The position numbers and the translations under genes are program-made. From NCBI RefSeq assembly GCF_024580145.1, contig NZ_JANINI010000012.1:1-44811 (forward strand): a stretch of 44,811 bases of DNA. Reading direction: 5' to 3'. The DNA comes from Methyloversatilis sp. XJ19-49. Its GTDB lineage: Bacteria > Pseudomonadota > Gammaproteobacteria > Burkholderiales > Rhodocyclaceae. Within the stretch, counting starts at the first letter, position 1. Every line of letters starts with the position of its first letter. The notes below the pieces were generated by a model. The model worked only from the letters and a program-made list of their open reading frames with translations. It did no database searches and had not been told where the DNA came from. Positions 1-9,247 of this stretch are shown piece by piece.

Positions 1-563
1 CCCGCGCCAGCGCGCCGCTGCCGCCGGTCGTTGCGCCAGCGCCAGCCGTCGCGCCCGTGCCGGTCGAGCGCGAACCGCTCGCGCGGGTATCGGCGTCGCC
101 GCGCATTGAGGCACCTTCCACGTTTCCGTCCGATGTGGTGCCTTCGCCCACGCCGGCAGAAGTCCAGGCCGTCGGTGCGGTGCTGCATTCCAACGATGAC
201 TGGCACGCACTGGTCGACCGGCTCGACATCGTTGCACTGACGCGCCAGCTCGCGCACCAGTGCGAATGGCTGGGCAGCGACGGCGGACGCATCCGCCTGC
301 GCCTGCCGCGCGAGATGGCGCATCTGGTCAGCAGTGCGCAGGACAAGTTGCGCGCCGCTGTGCAGGCTGCGCTCGGCGTGCCCGTGCAACTGCAGTTCGA
401 ACATGGCGCCCCGGTGTCGCAGACCGTGGCGCAGCGACTGTCCGCCGAACAGCAGGCGCGCGAGCAGCAGGCGCGCGAGGCGATGCGGAACGACCCCTTC
501 GTTCAGCAGGTCATTGAACAGTTCGATGCCCGGCTGATCGAAGACTCGATAAAACCACTTTGA
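1..563 (+). CDS. dnaX: DNA polymerase III subunit tau/gamma, C-terminal part
   Basis: This is the 3' end of dnaX; the frame is open from base 3 and the start lies outside the window. DnaX is the clamp-loader ATPase subunit of the replicative polymerase, and its tau C-terminus contacts the alpha subunit and DnaB. The visible part is an Ala/Pro/Val-rich linker (roughly the first 50 residues) followed by a folded domain that opens with [12 protein letters not shown], includes [15 protein letters not shown], and closes with [20 protein letters not shown]. This is the usual ending of proteobacterial DnaX. The ATPase domain cannot be judged. The stop codon overlaps the ribosome binding site of ybaB, as in the conserved dnaX-ybaB-recR cluster. 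Confidence 0.93.
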   Translation, partial: RASAPLPPVVAPAPAVAPVPVEREPLARVSASPRIEAPSTFPSDVVPSPTPAEVQAVGAVLHSNDDWHALVDRLDIVALTRQLAHQCEWLGSDGGRIRLRLPREMAHLVSSAQDKLRAAVQAALGVPVQLQFEHGAPVSQTVAQRLSAEQQAREQQAREAMRNDPFVQQVIEQFDARLIEDSIKPL

Positions 564-573
564 GGATCGCACC

Positions 574-897
574 ATGATGAAAGGTGGCATCGGTGGCCTG
601 ATGAAACAGGCCCAGCAGATGCAGGAAAACATGAAGAAGATGCAGGACCAGCTGGCGACCGTCGAGGTCGAGGGCCAGTCCGGTGCCGGCATGGTGAAGG
701 TTGTCATGACGTGCAAGCACGACGTGCGTCGCGTCAGCATCGATCCGTCCGTCATGGATGACCGCGAAATGCTTGAAGACCTGCTGGCCGCAGCGGTGAA
801 CGACGCCGTGCGTCGGGTCGAGGCGACCACGGCAGAGAAGATGGCCGGCTTCACGTCCGGCCTGAACCTGCCGCCCGGCTTCAAGCTGCCGTTCTGA
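574..897 (+). CDS. ybaB: YbaB/EbfC family nucleoid-associated protein
   Basis: A small DNA-binding nucleoid-associated protein of 107 residues, the usual family length. It starts [20 protein letters not shown], the helical dimerisation arm typical of YbaB, then has a core with a long [16 protein letters not shown] strand region, and ends [12 protein letters not shown], the conserved family tail. The start may be the first or second ATG (574 or 577); GAGGATC, which overlaps the dnaX stop, serves as ribosome binding site. It lies between dnaX and recR, the classical arrangement, and is probably co-transcribed with both. The family binds DNA as a dimer; its exact cellular role remains poorly defined. 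Confidence 0.96.
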   Translation: MMKGGIGGLMKQAQQMQENMKKMQDQLATVEVEGQSGAGMVKVVMTCKHDVRRVSIDPSVMDDREMLEDLLAAAVNDAVRRVEATTAEKMAGFTSGLNLPPGFKLPF

Positions 898-913
898 TTC
901 CCGTACTGCGCGG

Positions 914-1507
914 ATGACGCCGGGTGTACTCGAGGAGCTGGTGAACGCACTGCGATGCCTGCCATCGGTCGGCCCGAAAAGTGCGCAGCGCATGGCGTTT
1001 CACCTGTTGCAGCGCGATCGGCAGGGCGCCGAAAAGCTGGCCCGCGCACTCGGCCAGGCGCTCACCCGGCTGCACAACTGTGTGCGCTGCAATACCTTCA
1101 CCGAACTCGAGGTGTGCGAGCGCTGTGCCTCGCCGCGCCGCGACGCGTCGCTGCTGTGCGTCGTCGAAAGCCCGGCCGACATGCTGATGATGGAGCAGAC
1201 GCAGAGCTATGCCGGCCTGTATTACTGCCTGATGGGGCGCATCGCGCCGCTGGAAGGTGTCGGCCCGCGCGAACTGCGTCTCGAGCGCCTGCTTGAACGC
1301 GCGGCCGATCCGCAGGTGACCGAAGTCATTCTGGCCACCAATTTCACCAATGAAGGCGAAGCCACCGCGCACTATCTCGGCGAAATGCTTCGTGCTCGCG
1401 GTCTTGCGGTGAGCCGCATCGCGCGTGGCCTGCCGGTCGGCGGCGAACTCGAACACACCGACATCGGCACCATCGCCCAGGCGCTGTCGGAGCGCCGGCC
1501 CGCATGA
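914..1507 (+). CDS. recR: Recombination mediator protein RecR
   Basis: RecR works with RecF and RecO to load RecA at gaps. The protein has 197 residues, standard for RecR. An N-terminal helix-hairpin-helix region carries [22 protein letters not shown]4 zinc finger follows (Cys56, Cys59, Cys68, Cys71), then a Toprim domain with [14 protein letters not shown] and [18 protein letters not shown]. It ends with the RecR signature [16 protein letters not shown]. It is 16 bp downstream of ybaB, and its stop overlaps the ATG of the next gene by four bases (ATGA), so the CoA-transferase gene is probably translated from the same mRNA. Confidence 0.97.
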   Translation: MTPGVLEELVNALRCLPSVGPKSAQRMAFHLLQRDRQGAEKLARALGQALTRLHNCVRCNTFTELEVCERCASPRRDASLLCVVESPADMLMMEQTQSYAGLYYCLMGRIAPLEGVGPRELRLERLLERAADPQVTEVILATNFTNEGEATAHYLGEMLRARGLAVSRIARGLPVGGELEHTDIGTIAQALSERRPA

Positions 1508-2718
1508 GCGATCCGGCTGTCAGACCGCTGTCCGGCCTGAAAGTGGTCGAACTGGGCACCTTGATCGCCGGCCCGTTCGCGTCACGCATTCTGGCCGAAT
1601 TCGGGGCGGAAGTTGTCAAGATCGAGTCGCCCGATGGCGGCGATCCGCTGCGCAAGTGGCGCCTGCTTTACGAAGGCACGTCGCTGTGGTGGTTCGTGCA
1701 GGCGCGCAACAAGAAGTCGGTCACGCTCAACCTGAAGCACCCGGACGGTCTCGACGTGCTGCGTCGCCTGCTGGCGGACGCCGACGTACTGGTCGAAAAC
1801 TTCCGTCCCGGCGTGCTGGACAAGCTCGGCCTGCCGGAAGCCGCGCTGCGCGAACTCAATCCTTCGCTGGTGATCGTCCGTCTGTCGGGTTTCGGCCAGA
1901 CCGGCCCGATGGCCGAACAGCCAGGTTTCGGCGCCATCGGCGAATCGATGGGAGGCCTGCGATTCATCACCGGCTTTCCGGATCGACCGCCGGTCAAGGT
2001 CGGTATCTCAATCGGAGATTCGATCGCCGCGCTGTGGGGCGTCATCGGCGCGCTGATGGCATTGCGCCACCGCGATGCCACCGGCGGGCGCGGAGCAGGG
2101 CAGGGCCAGACCGTTGATGTCGCCCTGTATGAAGCCGTTTTCGCGATGATGGAAAGCATGTTGCCGGAGTTCGACGTGTTCGGCTTCATCCGCGGCCGTA
2201 CCGGCAACATCATGCCCGGCATCACGCCATCGAACACCCACACGGCACGTGACGGCCGCCACATCATCATCGGCGGCAACGGCGACGCGATCTTCAAGCG
2301 CCTGATGGGGGCTGTTGGTCGCGCCGATCTCGCTGCCGACCCTTCGCTCGCCGACAACGCCGGCCGCGATGCGCGACGCGATGAGGTCTATGCACTGATC
2401 GACGCCTGGGTGGCCGAGCGCGATGGCGACGAAGTGCTGCGCTTACTGGGCGAAGCCGACGTACCGGTCAGCCGGGTGTATTCGATCGAGGACATCGTCG
2501 CCGATCCGCAGTATCTCGCGCGCGCAATGTTCGAAACGCTGGAACTGCCGGACGGACGACCATTCAAAGCGCCAGCGGTCGTACCTCGGCTGTCGGAGAC
2601 GCCCGGGGGTACCGACTGGATCGGTCCGGAGCTCGGAGCACACACCGACGAGGTGCTCGCCGGACTTGGCATCGACCCGACGCGCATTGCGCGCATGCGC
2701 GAACAGGGCACGCTATGA
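1504..2718 (+). CDS. CaiB/BaiF family (class III) CoA-transferase
   Basis: A family III CoA-transferase moves CoA between an acyl-CoA and a free acid through an aspartyl-CoA thioester intermediate. The protein has 404 residues, the normal length. The N-terminus ([20 protein letters not shown], then [14 protein letters not shown]) is the family signature. [14 protein letters not shown] and [14 protein letters not shown] follow. Asp172, in [12 protein letters not shown], aligns with the catalytic Asp169 of formyl-CoA transferase (GDSNSG context), so the enzyme looks active. The substrate cannot be read from sequence; glutarate, succinate or formate/oxalate-type acids are possible. It overlaps recR by four bases and is followed by the petA promoter. 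The link to recR is transcriptional only, as far as I can tell. Confidence 0.9.
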   Translation: MSDPAVRPLSGLKVVELGTLIAGPFASRILAEFGAEVVKIESPDGGDPLRKWRLLYEGTSLWWFVQARNKKSVTLNLKHPDGLDVLRRLLADADVLVENFRPGVLDKLGLPEAALRELNPSLVIVRLSGFGQTGPMAEQPGFGAIGESMGGLRFITGFPDRPPVKVGISIGDSIAALWGVIGALMALRHRDATGGRGAGQGQTVDVALYEAVFAMMESMLPEFDVFGFIRGRTGNIMPGITPSNTHTARDGRHIIIGGNGDAIFKRLMGAVGRADLAADPSLADNAGRDARRDEVYALIDAWVAERDGDEVLRLLGEADVPVSRVYSIEDIVADPQYLARAMFETLELPDGRPFKAPAVVPRLSETPGGTDWIGPELGAHTDEVLAGLGIDPTRIARMREQGTL

Positions 2719-2781
2719 GCCAGTGCGCCGCACGACAGGGTTGCATCGCACGGTTCCGGGGCACGGAAAGGTTGTCGGGGG

Positions 2782-2811
2782 TTTAAAGCAGTAGTCGCTT
2801 GGGGGTATAAT
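2782..2811 (+). promoter_or_regulatory. Probable sigma-70 promoter of petABC
   Basis: A perfect TATAAT (2806-2811) lies 41 bp before the petA ATG. The best -35 candidate is TTTAAA (2782-2787; 4 of 6 matches to TTGACA), with an 18-bp spacer. The 133-bp gap after the CoA-transferase gene, and the change of function, fit an independent promoter here. Transcription start not mapped. Confidence 0.6.
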
Positions 2812-2851
2812 CGCAGGTTGCGCAGAATCAATTGTTTCGACGGGGTGAAGC

Positions 2852-3460
2852 ATGAGTGGCAATGAGAAAAAAATGGATTGCGGGCGCCGCAATCTGCTCG
2901 TGGCAACCGCCTGTGCGGGTGGCGTTGCAGGACTTGCAGTCGCAGTTCCCTTTCTGACCAGTCTGGCTCCTTCGGAACGCGCGAAAGCCGCAGGCGCTCC
3001 GGTCGAGGTGGATGTGTCCAAACTCGCTCCGGGCGAAATGACGACCGTCGAGTGGCAGGGCAAACCGGTCTGGATCCTGCGTCGCACGCCGGAACAGCTC
3101 GAAGCCCTCACGAAGATCGAGGAAAAGCTGGCGGATCCCAAATCGGAACGCAACCCGTCCGAATTCACTCCCGAATACGCCCGCAACGTGCAGCGCGCCC
3201 GCGAAGATCGCGCCGAGTTCGCGGTGCTCGTAGCGATCTGTACCCACCTCGGCTGTTCGCCTTCGGGCCCGTTCGCATCGGGTTCCAACGCGCAGCTCGG
3301 CGACGTTGCCGGATTCGTGTGCCCCTGCCACGGCTCCAGCTTCGACCTCGCGGGTCGTGTATTCAAGGCAATGCCGGCGCCGGACAACCTCGCGGTGCCG
3401 CCGTACATGTTTCTGTCCGACAGCCGAATCCTGGTCGGCCAGGACACCAAGGAGGGTTGA
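2852..3460 (+). CDS. petA: Ubiquinol-cytochrome c reductase, Rieske iron-sulfur subunit
   Basis: The Rieske [2Fe-2S] subunit of the cytochrome bc1 complex accepts an electron from ubiquinol at the Qo site and passes it to cytochrome c1. The protein has 202 residues. A twin-arginine N-terminus (CGRRNLLVATACAGGVAGLA) forms the uncleaved Tat signal anchor. The cluster ligands are in box I CTHLGC (130-135) and box II CPCHGSSFD (from 157), each supplying one Cys and one His; the other two cysteines form the stabilising disulfide. GGGGTG, about 5 bases before the ATG, supports this start. It heads petA-petB-petC, with only 3 bp before petB. Confidence 0.97.
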   Translation: MSGNEKKMDCGRRNLLVATACAGGVAGLAVAVPFLTSLAPSERAKAAGAPVEVDVSKLAPGEMTTVEWQGKPVWILRRTPEQLEALTKIEEKLADPKSERNPSEFTPEYARNVQRAREDRAEFAVLVAICTHLGCSPSGPFASGSNAQLGDVAGFVCPCHGSSFDLAGRVFKAMPAPDNLAVPPYMFLSDSRILVGQDTKEG

Positions 3461-3463
3461 GCG

Positions 3464-4747
3464 ATGGCAGGCGAAAAGGTTGTAACGACTACCGGCCTGC
3501 TGGGCTGGATCGACCAGCGTTTCCCGCTGACGTCGATGTACAAGGAACATCTGGCGGAGTACTACGCGCCGAAAAACTTCAACTTCTGGTACTTCTTCGG
3601 TTCGCTCGCACTGCTCGTGCTGGTGATCCAGGTCGTCACCGGCATCTTCCTGGTGATGCACTTCAAGCCTGACGCATCGTTGAATGCATCGGGTGTTCCG
3701 GTGGCCTTCGCCAGTGTCGAATACATCATGCGCGACGTGCCATGGGGCTGGATGATCCGCTACATGCACTCGACGGGGGCTTCGGCGTTCTTCGTCGTGG
3801 TCTATCTGCACATGTTCCGCGGGCTGATGTACGGCTCGTACCGCAAGCCGCGCGAACTGGTGTGGATCTTCGGTTGCGCCATCTTCCTGCTGCTGATGGC
3901 GGAAGCCTTTATGGGCTACCTGCTGCCCTGGGGACAGATGTCGTACTGGGGCGCCCAGGTCATCATCAACCTGTTCTCGGCCATCCCGGTCATCGGCAAC
4001 GACCTGTCGATCTGGCTGCGTGGCGACTACGTGATCGGTGATGCGACGCTGAACCGCTTCTTCTCGTTCCATGTGATCGCCGTGCCGCTGGTGCTGATCG
4101 GTCTCGTTGCCGCGCACATCATCGCGCTGCACGAAGTCGGTTCGAACAACCCGGATGGTGTGGACATCAAGAAGCACAAGGACCCCAAGACAGGCATTCC
4201 GCTCGACGGCATTCCGTTCCACCCGTACTACACGGTGAAGGACATCGTCGGTGTCGTGGTCTTCCTGATCTGCTTCTCTGCGGTCGTGTTCTTCGCGCCC
4301 GAGTTCGGCGGCTACTTCCTGGAATACAACAACTTCATTCCGGCCGACCCGCTGAAGACGCCGTCGCACATCGCGCCGGTGTGGTACTTCACGCCGTTCT
4401 ATTCGATCCTGCGCGCCAACACGGTGAATTTCTTCTGGATCGACGCGAAGCTGTGGGGCGTGATCTTCATGGGCCTGTCCGTGATGATCTTCTTCCTGCT
4501 GCCTTGGCTCGATCGCTCGCCTGTGAAGTCGATCCGCTATCGCGGCCCGATCTACAAGGCGGCGCTGACCATCTTCATCATTGCCTTCCTGATCCTGGGT
4601 TATCTGGGCGTGCAGGCACCGACGCCGATGGGCACGCTGGTGTCGCAGATCTGCACGATCATCTACTTCCTGTTCTTCATCGCGATGCCCTGGTACACCG
4701 CGATCGACAAGACGAAGCCCGTACCTGATCGCGTGACCGGACACTGA
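3464..4747 (+). CDS. petB: Cytochrome b subunit of the bc1 complex
   Basis: The membrane subunit of complex III carries both hemes b and the Qo and Qi quinone sites. It has 427 residues and several hydrophobic helices. The heme-ligand histidines lie in HSTGASAFFVVVYLHMFRG and FHVIAVPLVLIGLVAAHIIA. The N-terminal WFNFWYFFGSLAL-type segment, GYLLPWGQMSYWGA and the C-terminal four-helix part are all present, so this is a full-length cytochrome b rather than the split b6/subunit IV form. The Qo-site PEWY motif reads PVWY (residues 305-308), a variant I recall from beta/gammaproteobacteria. Co-transcribed with petA and petC. Confidence 0.97.
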   Translation: MAGEKVVTTTGLLGWIDQRFPLTSMYKEHLAEYYAPKNFNFWYFFGSLALLVLVIQVVTGIFLVMHFKPDASLNASGVPVAFASVEYIMRDVPWGWMIRYMHSTGASAFFVVVYLHMFRGLMYGSYRKPRELVWIFGCAIFLLLMAEAFMGYLLPWGQMSYWGAQVIINLFSAIPVIGNDLSIWLRGDYVIGDATLNRFFSFHVIAVPLVLIGLVAAHIIALHEVGSNNPDGVDIKKHKDPKTGIPLDGIPFHPYYTVKDIVGVVVFLICFSAVVFFAPEFGGYFLEYNNFIPADPLKTPSHIAPVWYFTPFYSILRANTVNFFWIDAKLWGVIFMGLSVMIFFLLPWLDRSPVKSIRYRGPIYKAALTIFIIAFLILGYLGVQAPTPMGTLVSQICTIIYFLFFIAMPWYTAIDKTKPVPDRVTGH

Positions 4748-4761
4748 AAGCCAGACAGATC

Positions 4762-5520
4762 ATGAAACAACTCAAAAACCTGTTTCTGGGCGCCCTGTTC
4801 GCCCCCTTGGTTGCGATGGCCGCAGGCGGTCACGTACAGCTCGATCGCGCACCGACCGAGAAATTCCGTGATGCCCTCGCGATCCAGCGCGGCGCGCAGA
4901 TGTTCGTCAATTATTGCCTGAACTGCCACTCGGCCTCGTACATGCGCTACAACCGCATGAACGACGTCGGTCTGACAGACGAGCAGATCAAGGACAACCT
5001 GCTGTTCGCCGCCGACAAGGTCGGTGAAACGATGCGCGTCGGCATGACGCGCGCCGACGGCATCAAGTGGTTCGGTGCAGCACCGCCCGACCTGAGCGTG
5101 GTCGCACGCTCGCGCGCCTCGGGTGATGGCAGCGGCGCAGACTGGCTCTACACCTACCTGCGGGGCTTCTATCGCGACGACGCCCGCCCGACCGGCTGGA
5201 ACAACACGGCCTTCGCCAACGTCGGCATGCCGCACGTCCTGTACGAACTGCAGGGCGAGCAGACTGCGAAGCACGTGAAGGTGTCCGATGGTCACGGTGG
5301 CGAAGTCGATTCGCTGCAGATCGAACTGACGAAGCCGGGCAAACTCAGCAAGACCGAGTACGATTCGGCGATCGGCGATCTGGTTGCCTATCTTGTTTTC
5401 ATGGCGGAACCTGGTGCCGAAAAGCGTCGCCAGACCGGCCTGCTCGTCATCCTCGGTCTTTCCGTCCTGCTCACGCTGGCATACCTGCTCAAGCGCGAGT
5501 ACTGGAAAGACGTCCATTAA
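4762..5520 (+). CDS. petC: Cytochrome c1 of the bc1 complex
   Basis: The c-type heme subunit of complex III takes electrons from the Rieske protein and reduces soluble cytochrome c. It has 252 residues: a signal peptide (LKNLFLGALFAPLVAMAAGG), one heme-binding CLNCH (Cys52-His56) and a C-terminal membrane anchor (TGLLVILGLSVLLTLAYLL) followed by the charged tail KREYWKDVH. The axial methionine is probably in the NVGMPHVLYELQG segment. It is the last gene of petABC, 14 bp after petB. Only a small GC-rich hairpin (5574-5590) follows, so read-through into sspA is possible. Confidence 0.96.
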   Translation: MKQLKNLFLGALFAPLVAMAAGGHVQLDRAPTEKFRDALAIQRGAQMFVNYCLNCHSASYMRYNRMNDVGLTDEQIKDNLLFAADKVGETMRVGMTRADGIKWFGAAPPDLSVVARSRASGDGSGADWLYTYLRGFYRDDARPTGWNNTAFANVGMPHVLYELQGEQTAKHVKVSDGHGGEVDSLQIELTKPGKLSKTEYDSAIGDLVAYLVFMAEPGAEKRRQTGLLVILGLSVLLTLAYLLKREYWKDVH

Positions 5521-5573
5521 TCAAATACGCCCGAAAGTCATGCAAGCTCTCGGTCATCGCGAAGCGACCCCAT

Positions 5574-5590
5574 CACGCGTCCGTCGCGTG
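5574..5590 (+). terminator. Small hairpin between petC and sspA, possible weak terminator
   Basis: Six-base arms CACGCG/CGCGTG around a 5-base loop. There is no T-run after it, so a role in termination is only a possibility; it could also be a processing or attenuation structure. Confidence 0.2.
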
Positions 5591-5626
5591 GTGCGGGATG
5601 CCGAGTACTCCTGGGGTGTCAACACG

Positions 5627-6223
5627 ATGATGAATCTGTACTCGGGGACCACCGATCCCTTTTCCCATCGCTGCCGTATTGTCCTCTACGAAAAAGGCAT
5701 GGACTTCCAGGTCATCGATGTCGACCTGTACAACAAGCCGGAAGACATTGCGGTCATCAATCCATACAACCGCGTGCCGGTGCTGGTTGATCGCGACCTC
5801 ATCCTGTACGACTCCAACATCATCAATGAGTACATTGACGAGCGCTTTCCGCACCCGCAACTGATGCCGCCGGACCCGATCATGCGGGCCCGCGCGCGTC
5901 AGCTTCTGCACACGGTCGAGAACGAACTGTTCTCGCACATCGAGCCGCTGGAAAAGAATGCACGTACGGCTGACAAGTCGCGCGTGCACCTGCGCGATCG
6001 TCTGACCGAGCTCACGGCGATCTTCGCCAAGCAGAAGTACATGCTGGGCGAGGAATTTTCCATGCTGGACGTTGCCATTGCTCCATTACTATGGCGACTT
6101 GACCACTACGGTATCGAACTTCCAAAGTCTGCCGCGCCTCTGATGAAGTACGCTGAACGTATCTTTTCCCGCCAGGGGTTCATCGATGCGCTCACGCCGT
6201 CCGAAAAAGTGATGCGTCGCTAG
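5627..6223 (+). CDS. sspA: Stringent starvation protein A (GST-like)
   Basis: SspA is an RNA polymerase-associated protein with a glutathione-S-transferase fold that acts in stationary phase and under acid or starvation stress. The protein from 5627 has 198 residues. It begins MMNLYSGTTDPFSHRCRIVL, the family's usual N-terminus, so the longer open frame upstream was not used. The thioredoxin-like half includes NPYNRVPVLVDRDLILYDSN, and the helical half ends with QGFIDALTPSEKVMR. No clear Shine-Dalgarno is seen. In betaproteobacteria sspA commonly follows petABC, as here, and sspB is 27 bp downstream. Confidence 0.95.
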   Translation: MMNLYSGTTDPFSHRCRIVLYEKGMDFQVIDVDLYNKPEDIAVINPYNRVPVLVDRDLILYDSNIINEYIDERFPHPQLMPPDPIMRARARQLLHTVENELFSHIEPLEKNARTADKSRVHLRDRLTELTAIFAKQKYMLGEEFSMLDVAIAPLLWRLDHYGIELPKSAAPLMKYAERIFSRQGFIDALTPSEKVMRR

Positions 6224-6250
6224 GCTGTCCGGAGTATTCGTTCAAACTGC

Positions 6251-6688
6251 ATGGATGTGATGAGTTCCGTTTCGACCAAGCCCTATCTGCTCCGTGCACT
6301 GTTCGACTGGTGTGCGGACCAGGGGCTCACGCCTTACATCGCGGTCGTCGTAGACGAACGCGCGGGCGTTCCACGCCAGTACGTCAAGGATGGCCAGATC
6401 ATCCTGAACATCGGGCGAGAAGCGGTTCATCAACTGGTCATGGGCAACGAACTGATCACCTGCTCGGCACGTTTCGGCGGAGTCGCGCAGGAATTGACCA
6501 TCCCGATTGATTGTGTCGCTGCGATCTATGCGCGCGAAAACGGTCACGGCATGGCATTCGAGGTCACGCCGGGTCAGACTGTTCGCGCGGATGTCGCGCC
6601 GGCGGCTGCATCCGAGCGCAGCGAGCAGCCCGTGCTCACCACACCGGACAAGCCGGCCGGCCGGTCGCATCTCCGCCGCATCAAGTAG
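6251..6688 (+). CDS. sspB: ClpXP protease specificity-enhancing factor SspB
   Basis: SspB is the adaptor that tethers ssrA-tagged and other substrates to ClpXP. It has 145 residues: a substrate-binding domain beginning STKPYLLRALFDWCADQG and including GREAVHQLVMGNELI and ARFGG, then a flexible Ala/Pro/Glu linker, and the terminal ClpX-binding tail (SHLRRIK), the family's XB module. The start may be 6251 or the Met at 6260. It forms an operon with sspA. Confidence 0.95.
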   Translation: MDVMSSVSTKPYLLRALFDWCADQGLTPYIAVVVDERAGVPRQYVKDGQIILNIGREAVHQLVMGNELITCSARFGGVAQELTIPIDCVAAIYARENGHGMAFEVTPGQTVRADVAPAAASERSEQPVLTTPDKPAGRSHLRRIK

Positions 6689-6839
6689 CACGCGTTTCCG
6701 CGCTGCGGCCTCGCGGCGCGCGCTCTGACCGCTGAGGCGCCCTCTCTCGAGCACCCGGATTCCGGTAGGCGCATTGCCGACCGAACAGCCGGCGTACGCG
6801 GTAAAATCGCGTTCCTTTCCGTTTCAGTCCACTCCGCCG

Positions 6840-7808
6840 ATGAAAACCACCTTTCTCGATTTTGAACAGCCGATCGCCGAACTTGAGGCGAAAATCGAGG
6901 AGTTGCGTTTCGTGCAGGACGATTCTGCGGTCGATATCTCGGAAGAGATCGCCCGGCTCGAAGCAAAGAGCCAGTCGCTCACCAAGGACATCTACGCCAA
7001 GCTCACGCCGTGGCAGATCGCCCAGGTGGCGCGCCATCCGCAGCGTCCGTATTCGCTCGATTACTTCCGCCTGATGTTCACCGAGTTCCAGGAACTGCAT
7101 GGTGATCGCTCGTTCGCCGATGACCATGCCATCGTCGGCGGCATCGCCCGCTTCAACGGCCACGCCTGCATGGTGATCGGTCATCAGAAGGGGCGCGATA
7201 CGAAGGAAAAGATCCATCGCAATTTCGGCATGCCGCGTCCCGAGGGTTACCGCAAGGCGCTGCGCCTGATGAAGCTGGCCGAGAAATTCGGCATGCCGGT
7301 GTTTACCTTCATCGACACGCCGGGCGCCTACCCGGGGATCGACGCCGAAGAACGCGGCCAGTCCGAAGCCATCGGCCACAACCTCTACGCCATGGCCGAA
7401 CTGCGCGTACCCATCATTGCCACCATCATCGGCGAGGGTGGTTCCGGCGGCGCACTGGCGATTGCCGTGGCCGACACCTTGATGATGCTGCAGTACTCGA
7501 CCTATTCGGTCATTTCACCGGAAGGCTGTGCGTCCATCCTGTGGAAAAGCGCCGACAAGGCGGCCGACGCCGCCGAAATCATGGGCATCACGGCGTCGCG
7601 CCTGAAAACCCTGGGGCTGATCGACAAGGTCGTGAATGAACCGGCAGGTGGCGGTCACCGCGACCACGCCACGGTTGCCGCGTCGCTCAAGCGCGCACTG
7701 GCCGAAGCGCAGCGCCAGCTTGCCGATCTCACCCCGACCCAGCTGGTGGAGCGCCGCATCGAGCGACTGATGTCTTATGGCAAATTCAAGGAGCAGGCTG
7801 TCGCCTGA
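6840..7808 (+). CDS. accA: Acetyl-CoA carboxylase carboxyltransferase subunit alpha
   Basis: AccA with AccD forms the carboxyltransferase that makes malonyl-CoA, the first committed step of fatty acid synthesis. It has 322 residues, close to the E. coli 319. I chose the ATG at 6840 because [20 protein letters not shown] is the family's N-terminus; the open frame reaches back to a TTG at 6774. Visible landmarks are [55 protein letters not shown] and [12 protein letters not shown] (the oxyanion and CoA-site glycines). It overlaps tilS by 32 bases. The accA-tilS pair is common in proteobacteria. Confidence 0.97.
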   Translation: MKTTFLDFEQPIAELEAKIEELRFVQDDSAVDISEEIARLEAKSQSLTKDIYAKLTPWQIAQVARHPQRPYSLDYFRLMFTEFQELHGDRSFADDHAIVGGIARFNGHACMVIGHQKGRDTKEKIHRNFGMPRPEGYRKALRLMKLAEKFGMPVFTFIDTPGAYPGIDAEERGQSEAIGHNLYAMAELRVPIIATIIGEGGSGGALAIAVADTLMMLQYSTYSVISPEGCASILWKSADKAADAAEIMGITASRLKTLGLIDKVVNEPAGGGHRDHATVAASLKRALAEAQRQLADLTPTQLVERRIERLMSYGKFKEQAVA

Positions 7809-9141
7809 CCTGTCCGGCCCGATTGCCGCCGCGCTCGCGGCGCATTGCACCGACGGCAGCCGACTGTTGCTCGGCTACAGCGGCGGACTCGATTCAACCG
7901 CACTGCTGCACGGCCTGGCGTTGTTGCGTGCGCAGCACGGCTGGCAGCTCGAATGTGCCCATGTCCACCACGGCCTCAGTCCGAACGCCGATCGCTGGGC
8001 GGATTTCTGCGCCGCGCAGTGCCGGGTGCTAGATCTTCCGCTCAGCGTGCTGCGCGTAGAGGTGTCGCGTGTATCGCCGGACGGTCTCGAATGTGCCGCA
8101 CGCGACGCGCGCTATGCGGCGCTGCATGCGCATGCGCGTGATCGCGGCCTCGACACGCTGCTGACCGCCCACCACGCCGACGATCAGGCGGAAACGCTGT
8201 TGCACAACATGGTACGCGGCGCCGGTCTGCTCGGACTGGCCGGCATGCCCGCCTGGCGCGCCGCCGACGCCGAACACGTCGCCACGCTGCGGCCGCTGCT
8301 GGGCGTGCCGCGCAGCGCGCTCGAAGCCCATGCACAGGCGCACGGCCTGAACTGGATCGACGACGAATCCAATGCCGACACCCGTTACGCCCGCAATTAC
8401 CTGCGCCGCGACGTGCTGCCGGTGCTGGCCGCGCGCTGGCCGCGGGCGCCCGAGGCGATGGCCGGCGTCGCGCGACGTCTGGCCGAAGCGCAGACCCTGC
8501 TCGACGAACTTGCCGCGCGCGATGCCGAAGCCATCGCCGAAGCCGCGCAGTGGGGCCGCTGCTACCGGCTCGATGGGCTGATCGCGCTCGATGCCGCGCG
8601 CCAGCGCAATCTGCTGCGCTGGCTGCTCCGGCAGCATGGTGCGCGCACATTGCCCAATGAATCCTGGCTGGACGAGTGGCGACGCCAACTCGCCGCCGCA
8701 CAGGCAACCTCGGCCTGTCCGATGGCGCACGCCGGTGTGGCAGGCATCAGTCATCGCGGCGCGCTGTGGCTGATGCCGGATTTCGATCCACCTGCAGAGC
8801 AGAGGTGGTCGGGGGAACCGATGCAGGTCTGGGGTGCCGGCCAGATCCGGTTCGAACCGGTCAGCGGGCAGGGGCTTTCAGGGTCGGTCGTTGCGCAAGC
8901 GTGTGTCACTGTGCGCGCCCGAGCGCCCGGCGACCGTCTGCCGCGTGGCCCGGGGCGGCCGCGTGCCGGCGTCAAGCAGATCGCGCAGGAGTGCGGCCTG
9001 CCACCCTGGTTGCGCGATCGCGTACCCATCGTGTGCATCGACGGGCATCCGGCCTGGATGCCCGGTTGCGACATCGCGCCGCCGTTCGTTGCGGCCGCCG
9101 ACGAAGCCGGCTGGTTGCCGCGCTGGTATCCGGCCGGCTGA
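7777..9141 (+). CDS. tilS: tRNA(Ile)-lysidine synthase
   Basis: TilS changes C34 of the CAU anticodon of tRNA-Ile2 to lysidine, using ATP and lysine; this is essential for reading AUA. The N-type ATP pyrophosphatase motif SGGLDS begins at residue 35. Downstream landmarks are [28 protein letters not shown] and [12 protein letters not shown], with the C-terminal substrate-binding domain ending in [20 protein letters not shown]-type sequence. The only in-frame ATG near the expected N-terminus is at 7777, inside accA. An AAGGAG (7788-7793) sits just after it, so a CTG start at 7798 cannot be excluded. Total 454 residues. Confidence 0.93.
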   Translation: MANSRSRLSPDLSGPIAAALAAHCTDGSRLLLGYSGGLDSTALLHGLALLRAQHGWQLECAHVHHGLSPNADRWADFCAAQCRVLDLPLSVLRVEVSRVSPDGLECAARDARYAALHAHARDRGLDTLLTAHHADDQAETLLHNMVRGAGLLGLAGMPAWRAADAEHVATLRPLLGVPRSALEAHAQAHGLNWIDDESNADTRYARNYLRRDVLPVLAARWPRAPEAMAGVARRLAEAQTLLDELAARDAEAIAEAAQWGRCYRLDGLIALDAARQRNLLRWLLRQHGARTLPNESWLDEWRRQLAAAQATSACPMAHAGVAGISHRGALWLMPDFDPPAEQRWSGEPMQVWGAGQIRFEPVSGQGLSGSVVAQACVTVRARAPGDRLPRGPGRPRAGVKQIAQECGLPPWLRDRVPIVCIDGHPAWMPGCDIAPPFVAAADEAGWLPRWYPAG

Positions 9142-9247
9142 CCGACGTTCCGATATCGGCCCACCGTGCCTTGCTGCCACGTGACTGTCGCACGGCGGCC
9201 TTATCATGCGCTGTCCCGAAACCGGCCCGTCGCGTCATCCTTCCGAC

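Noticed and set aside
2131-2133. Glutamate (YEAV) first taken as a substituted catalytic residue of the CoA-transferase
   Set aside because: Alignment by eye with formyl-CoA transferase puts the catalytic Asp at residue 172 in the GDS motif, which is conserved.
2828-4744. 638-residue open frame antisense to petA-petB
   Set aside because: Composition is His/Asp/Arg/Val-rich without motifs; the sense strand encodes unmistakable Rieske and cytochrome b proteins.
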